DNA from: Lachnospiraceae bacterium
Lineage (GTDB): Bacteria > Bacillota > Clostridia > Lachnospirales > Lachnospiraceae
NCBI GenBank assembly: GCA_024403615.1
Contig: JAKSRM010000003.1
Location: 62,001-126,000 of the forward strand
Direction: 5' to 3'
Length of the DNA: 64,000 nt
Shown here piece after piece: positions 1 through 8,347 of this stretch. Position numbers and translations under genes: made by a program. Numbering within the stretch: position 1 is the first letter of the stretch; the number at the start of each line of letters is the position of its first letter. The notes beneath the pieces were generated by a model. It was not told where the DNA came from, ran no database searches, and was given only the letters and a program-made list of their open reading frames with translations.

Positions 1-333
1 CGCGGCTTCCTGAACTGCTTGGTTATTTACTCCGTTCGGTGCAATGACATAACCGTCAATAACCGTATTTTTTGCCATGGATCCCAGTTTATGTTCTTCG
101 GTCTCTTTTTCGTAGAAATAGTAATAATCATTTTCGATGGTAATCCAGCCAAGGCCCATGGTTCCATCTTCCCGGAAATAATAACGTTCTCCATCAATTT
201 CCTGCCAACCAGAAGGATTCTCTGCGAGAGGCATTTCTTTTTCTTCTCCATAAATCGGCAGAACAAAAACCAGAGCCGTTAAAATCATGCTCATAAGAAT
301 ACAGATATAAGATTTTCGACTGACTTTTTTCAT
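1..333 (-). CDS. Secreted cell-wall-binding-repeat protein, N-terminal part only
   Basis: The reading frame opens at the ATG on the minus strand at 333 and runs 111 codons without a stop to the window edge, so the gene is truncated by the window. A basic start (MKKVSRKS) precedes a hydrophobic stretch at about residues 8-26, which looks like a signal peptide. Then come aromatic/glycine-rich repeats such as GWQEIDGERYYF and LGWITIENDYYYFYE, the pattern of choline-/cell-wall-binding repeats. It follows the flippase gene by 12 bases and is probably the last-transcribed visible member of the polysaccharide operon. The likely role is a surface protein held non-covalently on cell wall or capsule; any catalytic domain lies outside the window. 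Confidence 0.72.
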   Translation of the reverse strand, partial: MKKVSRKSYICILMSMILTALVFVLPIYGEEKEMPLAENPSGWQEIDGERYYFREDGTMGLGWITIENDYYYFYEKETEEHKLGSMAKNTVIDGYVIAPNGVNNQAVQEAA

Positions 334-345
334 CAATAGTTTTAC

Positions 346-1818
346 CTATTTACGTTTTAATTTCGCTTTCATCTGGCCAAGGGTTTCTACCGTAAAGTTT
401 TCTTTCGTTACAATCAGTATAACAAAATCTACAGCGAAAAACAAAATGGCTGAGATTAGAAGAATAATGAAATTCTTTAATTCAATTCCCATGGAATCCT
501 GTAATGGAAGAAGAAGCACCCAGAAGGATGCAGCACATCCAGCAACGGTTCCACCGATGATTTTTCCAAATTGGATGTTCTTCAAAAACGTTCCTAAGAA
601 GTCTCTCAGCACTACTGCCTGAATAATCAAAACTGTAATTTCTGCTACTAAGGTTCCAATGGCAGCTCCTGCTGCGCCTAACTTTGGAATAAATATAAGA
701 TTCAGTACCAGATCCACAATTGCTCCAGCTACAACGGAAAGAAGCACTACCTTCTCCCGATTCTGTGGAACTAAAATCTGAATACCGAGAATATTCGTAA
801 TACCAATCAACAATACGCAAGGCATAATGATCTGCATCGGAACTACCGCTCCTGCAAATTTGATTCCGGACAGCAGAAGAATGCTATTCTTCGCAAAAAT
901 CATAAAATAGACCATCAGAGGAACTGCTGCCAGGAAAACAAAATTTAAGGCTTTCTGGCACAGACGTTTAAACTCCTCCATCTGCTTATTTTCCACATAG
1001 TAGGAAAGCCGCGGTAATAACACCGCTCCGAGAGAAGTAACCAGCCCTACTAAGACCATTTTTATTTTCACAGCAGCATTATAAAGGCCAACTTCTGCAT
1101 CGCCCTTCATAAAGCCTAACATGACTTCGTCCAGATTGTTGTAAACCGTCGTGGCGCAAGCCATGGCAAAGAAAATCAATACTGGTTTCAGATGCTGTTT
1201 GAAATTATATTTTCCTGCAGGCTTGTATTGAATGAATTTCCTTGCATAAAAAATATTCAGGATATTGGAAGCCACGGTGGCAAAAACAGTGTAAGCGCCA
1301 TATAAAACATAGTCTCCCTCAGTCTTAATCAGAAAGAACATGGCAACCAAAGCAATCACTTTAAATATCAGGGATTTTATAGTGATAAAAGTGTACTCTT
1401 CCAAGGACTGGAACAGCCACTCCATACCGATGGCATTTAATAAAATGGACGTACTTACAACAATGAATAATATTTTTTCGTCACGAAGTCTCGGAACAAA
1501 AATAATGGCCGCTGCTAAAAGAGCATAGGCAATCACCGTCATAATCAGATTTATGATTAAAAGCTCCTGGGCGGTACGGGTCAGTTTTTCTTTATCTTCC
1601 CGGACTTTCGCACAGGCGCGGATTCCATAGGTCGGAATACCCAACTGGGCAAACATGGTAAAGTAGGCAATGGTAGATACTGCAAACTGTACCTTTCCAG
1701 TGCCTATGGGTGTCAGGATTCTTGATACATAGGGAAAGCTGATCAGCGGAATAATAATACTGGATACCGTCAGCAAAGCGTTCATTATGAAATTAAGTTT
1801 GATGGACTTTTGCTTCAT
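346..1818 (-). CDS. Polysaccharide flippase, Wzx/RfbX type (MOP superfamily)
   Basis: A 490-residue polytopic membrane protein with about 12-14 hydrophobic helices over its whole length, matching the usual size of Wzx/PST oligosaccharide flippases. The N-terminus contains the family-typical PLISFPYVSRILTP region followed by GTGKVQFA. Such proteins move lipid-linked oligosaccharide units across the cytoplasmic membrane. The stop of the upstream acyltransferase lies 6 bases before this start, with no separate ribosome site, so translation is probably coupled. The Wzy-like polymerase and acyltransferase next door fit a surface-glycan assembly cluster. The substrate cannot be deduced. Confidence 0.85.
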   Translation of the reverse strand: MKQKSIKLNFIMNALLTVSSIIIPLISFPYVSRILTPIGTGKVQFAVSTIAYFTMFAQLGIPTYGIRACAKVREDKEKLTRTAQELLIINLIMTVIAYALLAAAIIFVPRLRDEKILFIVVSTSILLNAIGMEWLFQSLEEYTFITIKSLIFKVIALVAMFFLIKTEGDYVLYGAYTVFATVASNILNIFYARKFIQYKPAGKYNFKQHLKPVLIFFAMACATTVYNNLDEVMLGFMKGDAEVGLYNAAVKIKMVLVGLVTSLGAVLLPRLSYYVENKQMEEFKRLCQKALNFVFLAAVPLMVYFMIFAKNSILLLSGIKFAGAVVPMQIIMPCVLLIGITNILGIQILVPQNREKVVLLSVVAGAIVDLVLNLIFIPKLGAAGAAIGTLVAEITVLIIQAVVLRDFLGTFLKNIQFGKIIGGTVAGCAASFWVLLLPLQDSMGIELKNFIILLISAILFFAVDFVILIVTKENFTVETLGQMKAKLKRK

Positions 1819-1824
1819 AAGAAA

Positions 1825-3189
1825 TTATAAAACTTTATCAACTTTCGGAATCTTTCGGAGCAACCATACAACCACATAAGAAACTACGATGGTCGCAAGA
1901 ATCAGTCCGATAAATGCTGGGATATTATCATATGGATTCAATCCCATGTAACGAAGCACGTAACGTGCCAGGAACATATGAACTAAATAAACACCAAAGG
2001 TACAGCCGTCGAAGGACAGTACCAATTTGGTAAACCAATTTTCTTTCTTCTCCGGTTCCGTTTTTTCTTCTACTGTCATTGCAGCAGCTTCTACTGTTGG
2101 TGTTTCTTCCGTTACTGTTTCCGATACTTCTTCCGTTGTCTCTTCCACTTCCGTCACTGTTTCTTCTACAGTAGTCTCTTCCATTGCCGGAGTAGTTTCT
2201 TCTTCTGCAAGTTTTTCCTCTACAGATTCTTCAACTGGAGCAGCTTCTTCCACTACGGTAGGTTCTTCCTCTGTTACAACCTCTTCCTCTGCTGTAGGTT
2301 GTTCCTCTGCAACAGGCTCTTCCACTACAACAGCTTCTTCCACAACTGCAGGCTCTTCTACCACAACCGCCTCTTTCTTTGGCAGTTTCTTTGCAAAAAG
2401 ATAGAAAACGCTAACCGCCTGGAGAATAACGATGATGGAGGAATAATTAAAGAACATTTCCAGGTTCTGCAAAGTTTCTGGATTTTGCCAACGAAGCAGC
2501 GTCAACACAACCAAAGCCGCTGTAGAAAGCACTAAACAAACTACAGCAACCCATTTGCTGATTTTTACTTCCTGTCTGCTGATAGCATAACCGCAGAACA
2601 GATAAAATGGATAAATGGATGCAATCGGAATTCCAAAACCGATTCCAATGTTCCAAAGTTTTAATATCGGAACTAATGACAGAAAAACAACTGCCAGAAG
2701 CAGGAAATAGCCTAATTCTTTTACGGTAATATGTTCGGTGATTTTCTTGAAAAATGGCATTAAAAGATAGAGGCCGATGAGCATATATAAATACCATAAA
2801 TGAGACCAGCTGCCACCAGTAAAGAAATTGGCAAAGCCTTTAAAGAAACCGGCTGCCGTAAATTCTTCGCCATTCATAAGAATGTCATATACTCGATATA
2901 AAACAGTAAATATCAGCAGTGCTGCTGCCACACGGAAAATATATTTACTGAAAAGTTTTTTATAGGTCAGTTCTCTGGAAGGGTCCAGAAGGAGAGCTCC
3001 CGTTACCATAACAAAGCAAGGTACCGCCCAATAAAGATTATTAACGACGATCCAACTGATATTCCGAGGAAGTTCTGCTGCAGCATTGCCGTAAATCGTT
3101 ACAGCGCCATAAATCATATGCAGAAATACGATGCCGACACAAGCCAAAGCTCTGATATATGAATATCGGTTATTGTTAACTTTTTCCAT
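1825..3189 (-). CDS. Membrane acyltransferase (acyltransferase 3 family) with a large acidic insertion
   Basis: Acyltransferase-3 proteins are polytopic membrane enzymes that O-acylate surface glycans. The N-terminus RYSYIRALACVGIVFLHM holds the family's first helix with its conserved R and H, and about ten helices follow. The ATG at 3189 is chosen because it overlaps the upstream stop as TAATG and lies 12 bases after GGAGG; a TTG at 3195 is possible. Residues about 266-380 form a low-complexity Glu/Val/Thr/Pro segment (repeats like VVEEPAVVEEA, VTEEEPT) between the penultimate helices. Then the normal final helices (FGVYLVHMFLARYVL) resume. The family usually has a short loop there, so this insertion of more than 100 residues is odd. 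It stays in frame, so the gene appears intact. Confidence 0.8.
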   Translation of the reverse strand: MEKVNNNRYSYIRALACVGIVFLHMIYGAVTIYGNAAAELPRNISWIVVNNLYWAVPCFVMVTGALLLDPSRELTYKKLFSKYIFRVAAALLIFTVLYRVYDILMNGEEFTAAGFFKGFANFFTGGSWSHLWYLYMLIGLYLLMPFFKKITEHITVKELGYFLLLAVVFLSLVPILKLWNIGIGFGIPIASIYPFYLFCGYAISRQEVKISKWVAVVCLVLSTAALVVLTLLRWQNPETLQNLEMFFNYSSIIVILQAVSVFYLFAKKLPKKEAVVVEEPAVVEEAVVVEEPVAEEQPTAEEEVVTEEEPTVVEEAAPVEESVEEKLAEEETTPAMEETTVEETVTEVEETTEEVSETVTEETPTVEAAAMTVEEKTEPEKKENWFTKLVLSFDGCTFGVYLVHMFLARYVLRYMGLNPYDNIPAFIGLILATIVVSYVVVWLLRKIPKVDKVL

Positions 3190-3938
3190 TACCAAAACAA
3201 ACCTCCGTCAAGACAACCATCTTTCGAACCTTGTACCGGTAACTCGGACAAATCTGGTTCTTCGTAAACTGGTGGCTGATCATAATCTGCATATGGATTC
3301 TGATAAAAATCCGTATAAGGATCCATAATCTCCCCATACGTTCCGCCAGCATATACGGTATTCTGTTTGAACAAAACAGATTCGGTATCCAGCGTACTAA
3401 TCATTTTATTGTTTTTCAGATTTTCATAAATCAGATATCCAATATTCTGCTCATAAATTGCAAGCATTTTTACGGTCTTTCCCAAAGGGAAATCATGGAG
3501 CAGATATTTCACACCATTATCCAATTCAATTTCCATGGTATATTCCACAGGTTCTCCGTTTTCTGCCAGTTCCACTGGGATGTTTTCCTCAGAAACTGCT
3601 GGGCAAAAAAAGGTTCGGTCTTCCCAATTTTCAAAGGCTTTTTCTTCCGAAACTAATACCGTTTCTTCTTCATTTGCAGAATTACGGACAATCATGGACT
3701 CGATGGCATAACCGGTAGCGTTGGTCATAGTAAAGGAAACACCGGCTCCAGAGAAATCCATCGAAGCAGAAGCCGAGTCTTCAAAAGAAGAGCCCACAAA
3801 AAAAGCAGAACCATTCGAAGACCCAGAAGGAGAAAATTCCGGTGTCGTCTGAGGTGCTGTTTTCGTCGTTCCTCCGCATGCACATATAAAAATTGAGATG
3901 GAAATAATGGATAAACCTAAAAGAAATTTTCTTTTCAT
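3189..3938 (-). CDS. Lipoprotein of unknown function
   Basis: A 249-residue protein starting MKRKFLLGLSIISISIFI and reaching a lipobox (ICAC) at Cys21, so it should be lipid-anchored on the outer face of the membrane. A Ser/Thr/Pro-rich linker follows (residues about 24-50), then a compact region with no motif I recognise, ending in a Tyr/Pro/Asp-rich tail with repeats of DPYTDFYQNPYADYDQ. It overlaps the acyltransferase start by the TAATG junction, so the two are translationally coupled. Its position inside the glycan cluster suggests an accessory role at the cell surface. Function unknown. Confidence 0.6.
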   Translation of the reverse strand: MKRKFLLGLSIISISIFICACGGTTKTAPQTTPEFSPSGSSNGSAFFVGSSFEDSASASMDFSGAGVSFTMTNATGYAIESMIVRNSANEEETVLVSEEKAFENWEDRTFFCPAVSEENIPVELAENGEPVEYTMEIELDNGVKYLLHDFPLGKTVKMLAIYEQNIGYLIYENLKNNKMISTLDTESVLFKQNTVYAGGTYGEIMDPYTDFYQNPYADYDQPPVYEEPDLSELPVQGSKDGCLDGGLFW

Positions 3939-4005
3939 AAATACCTAATCCAGAATAAAAATGCTAAATAAACATAGTCATTTTATTATAGCACATTTCT
4001 ATTTT

Positions 4006-5214
4006 TTATTCTGCATTTATAGCATTTTTTAGCCAATTTTTTTCAAATTTTATTGGCTCAGATTGGGGTTCCAATGCCAGTACTGCCAGAATCGGTAAAG
4101 GCAAGGAAACCAGATTTAAAAGATAAGGTTCTGTAAGGGCATAAGCACATACAATCAGCAAGATACACACCATCCAGTAATCGCCTCTTTTGGCGCCGCG
4201 ATAAATGCCCACCATATATAAAAAGACAATCGCTGCTAACAGCAGAACTCCAAACTGCAGCAAAATTTGCATGTAAGAGCAATCCACATAATTATAAGTT
4301 CCTTCCGGAGCACCAGAGCCATAACCAATCCAGGAAATTTCCTGTCCAAACAGTTTTATTCCATAAGCATCAATGGCCCTGCTTCCGTACCAGATTCGCC
4401 AAGAGAGAACCCGGTCAATGGATTCCCAGAATTTACTGTTTTCATCATACAAGAAATAAACGATGACGGTTCCTACGGCAATCAGTCCCGGTGCAATAAC
4501 CGTCAGCCATTTCAGATGCTTCGTAAATCTCCAATGATTATTGAACAGGCTCTCAATAAAGAAAAACAGAACAACCGCGGTTCCCAGATAGAACGGCATT
4601 CTGGAATCTGTTGCCCAGAAATAGAAAACATTTATTGCTTCCAGAATTGCAAACTCCCAGACTCTTAAGTTCTGTTTTCTCAAATAAATATATTGAAGGA
4701 TAAAGCCCAGATAAATGGAAGGCGCCGTGCTGGCATAAACCAGTCCTAAGCTCTGTCTTGGAGCGGTTCCGTCGGATCTCCAGAATAAGGTGTTCTCTAC
4801 CAATCCGGTCTGGCTGCAAATCAGCATTATCAAAAGAAAAGCCGCCGTGAGAATTGCAGAAATCGTGATGATCCGCTTGCTGTTTTGTTTATAAGCTGCT
4901 CCAAAAATTAAGAAAACTGGTATGTAATTATAGTCTTTGGAAAAATAGGTGCTCAAAAGAACGATGACTCCTACAATTCCATAAGCCAGAATTACTTTCC
5001 AGGAATATTTTCTGCAGATGAAATTCAGAAGAATGATTACTGCAGAAACAATGACAATAATATATTCCAAAACCCACCAAACTGTTTCGCAGGTTCCGGT
5101 TTCATCGAAAATATACCACTCGGTCAGCCAGAAAAAGCCGGCAAGGAGAAAAATACTCCATGCCGCGCTAAATAATTTATTCTGTATTTTATTCTTTTCC
5201 AGCCACTGAACCAT
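4006..5214 (-). CDS. Wzy/O-antigen-ligase-like polysaccharide polymerase
   Basis: A 402-residue protein with about ten to twelve hydrophobic helices and one larger extracytoplasmic loop (about residues 255-300, SKFWESIDRVLSWRIWYG onward). This architecture is typical of Wzy polymerases and O-antigen ligases. The R-x-x-x-W pattern in the loop and the position next to a Wzx-like flippase support a role in polymerising or ligating glycan repeat units. The family is very divergent, so the call rests on topology and context. No clear ribosome site precedes the ATG at 5214. The gene follows the lipoprotein at 5252-6187 by 37 bases in the same direction. Confidence 0.68.
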   Translation of the reverse strand: MVQWLEKNKIQNKLFSAAWSIFLLAGFFWLTEWYIFDETGTCETVWWVLEYIIVIVSAVIILLNFICRKYSWKVILAYGIVGVIVLLSTYFSKDYNYIPVFLIFGAAYKQNSKRIITISAILTAAFLLIMLICSQTGLVENTLFWRSDGTAPRQSLGLVYASTAPSIYLGFILQYIYLRKQNLRVWEFAILEAINVFYFWATDSRMPFYLGTAVVLFFFIESLFNNHWRFTKHLKWLTVIAPGLIAVGTVIVYFLYDENSKFWESIDRVLSWRIWYGSRAIDAYGIKLFGQEISWIGYGSGAPEGTYNYVDCSYMQILLQFGVLLLAAIVFLYMVGIYRGAKRGDYWMVCILLIVCAYALTEPYLLNLVSLPLPILAVLALEPQSEPIKFEKNWLKNAINAE

Positions 5215-5251
5215 AAAATAAAACTACTCTATTTTTGTTAATTTACCGTGT

Positions 5252-6187
5252 TTAATCTGCAAGTTCGAATACGGAACCGTTCTTGGAGTAACAGATATCC
5301 GTTTTTAACGTCAGCGTCGTCGGCGATGTTTTCTCAAAGGTTAAGGAGTAAACATCATCTCCTGCATAACCAACATAATCAATGCTGTAAACTGTACATT
5401 CGATGGTCTTGTCCGATTCGGTATAAGCGCCGTACATATGTCCCATTCCAGAATACAAGTTTTCCTTAAAAGAGAAATAACCAGCGGAATCCAAAGAGAT
5501 TAACGGCTTATAATCATTTACCAACTCGTCGTCTTTTAATACCCAAGTCTGGCTTTCTACGCCTACGATTCCACTACCGTCCGTATTGCTGGTAGAATTT
5601 GGTACGGTTCCGCTAGCGCTAATCTGGCCATTGATAAAGTCTCCAGCATCTGCCACGAAAATATATTCTACAGAGCGGAATTTATCATAGATGTTCTCCG
5701 CATGAATAAAACCTTCTCCAATGACAGATGTATCAATGTGTAATTCACTGTATTCTAAAGGTTTGTCATACTGCAACAGGCTAACGCAGTACATTTTCTG
5801 TTCTGCGTTAAAGGTAACACTGCCGATTTCTGCAATCAGATTGTCCGTTGTTTCTTTGTCCATGTCTCTGTTTGACATGTTGACTAGATATCTTCCGTAT
5901 TTGGTGGAAAATTCCAGTCCATAATCGTTATATTGGGCCGGACATTCCCATTTTCCTTCATCACACATCATGAGATTCATGAAATCCGTAATGGATACGG
6001 TTTTCTCCGTTCCATCGGGCTGATAGGAGGATTCTGGTTCTGTTTGCTGCGCTGTTGTTGTCTGTGGTTCGATTTTTCCTGAACCAACTTCACCAGATGC
6101 AACAGGTTGCTCTGGCTTGGAACCGCCACATCCCGTGAAAACTACTAACATTGCGAAAACTACAAATGCAACTACAATCTTTTTCAT
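5252..6187 (-). CDS. Lipoprotein of unknown function
   Basis: A 311-residue protein with a classic lipoprotein signal: basic MKK, hydrophobic IVVAFVVFAMLVVF and lipobox FTGC with Cys20. A Ser/Glu/Pro/Thr-rich linker (residues 22-62) leads to a soluble domain of mixed strand/helix character with no motif that I recognise. It sits 33 bases downstream of the hydantoinase-like gene and 37 bases upstream of the polymerase gene, so it could be expressed with either. The TTN/Q-rich linker suggests a domain projected away from the membrane. Function unknown. Confidence 0.6.
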   Translation of the reverse strand: MKKIVVAFVVFAMLVVFTGCGGSKPEQPVASGEVGSGKIEPQTTTAQQTEPESSYQPDGTEKTVSITDFMNLMMCDEGKWECPAQYNDYGLEFSTKYGRYLVNMSNRDMDKETTDNLIAEIGSVTFNAEQKMYCVSLLQYDKPLEYSELHIDTSVIGEGFIHAENIYDKFRSVEYIFVADAGDFINGQISASGTVPNSTSNTDGSGIVGVESQTWVLKDDELVNDYKPLISLDSAGYFSFKENLYSGMGHMYGAYTESDKTIECTVYSIDYVGYAGDDVYSLTFEKTSPTTLTLKTDICYSKNGSVFELAD

Positions 6188-6220
6188 AGTAACCTGCCTT
6201 TCTGTTTTTGTATTTGTTAA

Positions 6221-8224
6221 CTAGAATGCTCTACTGTGAGCTACTGCGTGGATATCAATCTCCAAAAGCACTCCACTCTGCTTAATATGGATTTCTTCCT
6301 CAGTAAGGTCAATCACAGGGTCATCTCCTAATCCCTGGAACTGAGCACGTTTCTTGATGCTCTCCAAAGCAAACTTCCGGCCAAAGTCAAGAGCTTCTTC
6401 GCGCATTTCAATCAGATGTTTTTCGCCTTCTGTTACCACGGTATAACCGATACAGGTTCCATAACGATACTTGGCAATTACACGAACATCAAAACGAGAT
6501 ACACGGTTTGCCGCTGCTGCACCAAGGGCGTTTGCTACTTGAGCATACTCTGGAATAACCGCTCTGGTTCCTAAAAGCTTTGCTACTCTTGGAAGGAATA
6601 CATGAATCGGTGCACCAATACCAATCAATGGATAAGGAGTGGTGATGCCGGTATGACCAATTCGGTCCTCGTCATCTCTGATTGCCTGGTCGTAGAAGCA
6701 ATTTAAGAATACATCCGCTTCATCCATGGACAAGAATTCTCTTTGCTCCGGATACTGATGCTGGAGAATGAAGCGACCGATATTCATGTACATTCTCTTA
6801 ACTACAAACTCATATACCATATCTGGCAGCTGCTCTGGCTGTACGCCTACGCATAAGGCTACGAACTTCGCCATCACTTTTGCAGCTTCGCCATCATATT
6901 TATCAAAATCACCCTTCAGAATCATCATATCGGTTGGAGTAAGTCCGCTCTTAATGATAACCCCTTCCTGCTCCAGACGTTCCGTATTCAGATGATACAG
7001 ATCCCATCCGCCTGCTTCCAAAAGGTCCTGAGTAATTAACGGTTTTTCTTTTAAGATTTCACAGATTTTCTGTTCCTGTTCGGTATAGCCCTTTCTTCCG
7101 GAAATATCTTTCTGAAGAACATAGAATTCATGGATCCAACGAGTATGTTTGTCTCTTCTCTTTGCAAATTCCTGAACTCTTGGAAGAACATTGTCATACT
7201 GATAAGCCAGAACTGAAATTGGAATTACACGGACAGAATCTAAATATAATTTTCCGTCTTTGAAGCGGACTGCTGTATCGCCACCTAAAGACATGGCCTG
7301 AGCATCCAAACCTTTAATTGATGTCCTGTACTGACCAATGAAAATACCGCCCTTGGCCATAACTGGATTATTCTTCTGAACTAAAGCCAAGTCGGTTGTG
7401 GTACCGCCCATATCTACTAAAATCGCGCTGTCTTCTTTCGCCAGAACGCAACCACCAATAACGCTGGCAACCGGACCGCAAAGAAGAGTTTCTACTGGGC
7501 AGGTACGAGCCATTTCTTCGGACATTAAGGTACCGTCACTTCGTACGATTGTCAGAGGAACATCCAGTCCTCTCTCTGCCATAACGTGGTGAACGGCTTC
7601 CATAAACTCTGCAATCAATGGAATCAGACGAGCATTCAGCAAGGTGCTGGCACAAACTTTTAAAAAGTCCGTTTCCTGGGAAATATCGTAGGAAATGGTA
7701 ACCGGCATGGTTACGCCTTCTTTCAATACACGTAAGGCCGTCAGTTCGAATCTTCCGCCATTGGCATCCGGATAGGTCTGTACAACACCGATAGAGTCAC
7801 AATCTGCAAACAGTTCCGGAATCCGTTCTTTCAGTTCGTCCCAGTCTGGATCGAAATGGTCTTCATATAAGTTCTCTGCTTTTGCATCAATGGCAATCAG
7901 CTGAGACATATCGTTAATTCCATATTTAGAAAGTACCTGTGTCAGCTGTTCAATCATTTCCGGAGTGGTTCCGATGATTAAAAGCTTTGCACGGTATCCT
8001 TTATTTTCTACACAGGCATTGGTTGCCAAGGTTGTAGAAAGAGATAAACTTTCTACTTGGTCCATCAGTTCTTTTGGTAACGTATCCAACGCATTGGCAA
8101 TACCAATTTCCAGATTTGTCTTCGTTGTAATAGCCTTACCAGAGCCTAAAACCTCTTTTGTATCCAGGTCAAAAATGACCGCATCGGTACATGTGCCGCC
8201 TGTATCAATTCCAATTCCTAACAT
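6221..8224 (-). CDS. Hydantoinase/oxoprolinase family protein (HyuA-like)
   Basis: At 667 residues this matches the size of HyuA/oxoprolinase A subunits, which hydrolyse cyclic amides with ATP. The start MLGIGIDTGGTCTDAVIFD is the family's N-terminal ASKHA-type phosphate-binding loop, and the second signature DMGGTTTDLALV lies at about residue 270. The C-terminal region contains GIGAPIHVFLPRVAKLLG and NALGAAAANRV. A good ribosome site (AGGAGG, 5 bases) precedes the ATG. A 7-bp hairpin at 8238-8256 (AAATCTG/CAGATTT) lies in the leader. No HyuB partner is adjacent, which is common for stand-alone members. The substrate is not predictable. Confidence 0.85.
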   Translation of the reverse strand: MLGIGIDTGGTCTDAVIFDLDTKEVLGSGKAITTKTNLEIGIANALDTLPKELMDQVESLSLSTTLATNACVENKGYRAKLLIIGTTPEMIEQLTQVLSKYGINDMSQLIAIDAKAENLYEDHFDPDWDELKERIPELFADCDSIGVVQTYPDANGGRFELTALRVLKEGVTMPVTISYDISQETDFLKVCASTLLNARLIPLIAEFMEAVHHVMAERGLDVPLTIVRSDGTLMSEEMARTCPVETLLCGPVASVIGGCVLAKEDSAILVDMGGTTTDLALVQKNNPVMAKGGIFIGQYRTSIKGLDAQAMSLGGDTAVRFKDGKLYLDSVRVIPISVLAYQYDNVLPRVQEFAKRRDKHTRWIHEFYVLQKDISGRKGYTEQEQKICEILKEKPLITQDLLEAGGWDLYHLNTERLEQEGVIIKSGLTPTDMMILKGDFDKYDGEAAKVMAKFVALCVGVQPEQLPDMVYEFVVKRMYMNIGRFILQHQYPEQREFLSMDEADVFLNCFYDQAIRDDEDRIGHTGITTPYPLIGIGAPIHVFLPRVAKLLGTRAVIPEYAQVANALGAAAANRVSRFDVRVIAKYRYGTCIGYTVVTEGEKHLIEMREEALDFGRKFALESIKKRAQFQGLGDDPVIDLTEEEIHIKQSGVLLEIDIHAVAHSRAF

Positions 8225-8279
8225 CTTTTTCCTCCTGAAATCTGCGAAACAGATTTATTAAGAAAACTATACCCAAAAA

Positions 8280-8308
8280 TTGACTATTACGCAATAAAAT
8301 AGTAGATT
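8280..8308 (+). promoter_or_regulatory. Sigma-70-type promoter for the arabinofuranosidase gene
   Basis: TTGACT at 8280-8285, a 17-base spacer, then TAGATT at 8303-8308. The ATG of the GH51 gene is at 8348, preceded by AGGAGGGA at 8336-8343. Confidence 0.6.
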
Positions 8309-8347
8309 GTAGGCATAGAATTAACAAATACTAACAGGAGGGAAGAT

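Noticed and set aside
2027-2404. Ser/Val/Thr-rich plus-strand reading frame
   Set aside because: It is the antisense of the Glu/Val-rich insertion in the acyltransferase gene and has no ribosome site.
8238-8256. Riboswitch or attenuator in the leader of the hydantoinase-like gene
   Set aside because: Only one 7-bp hairpin is present in a leader of about 35 bases, with no room for an aptamer.
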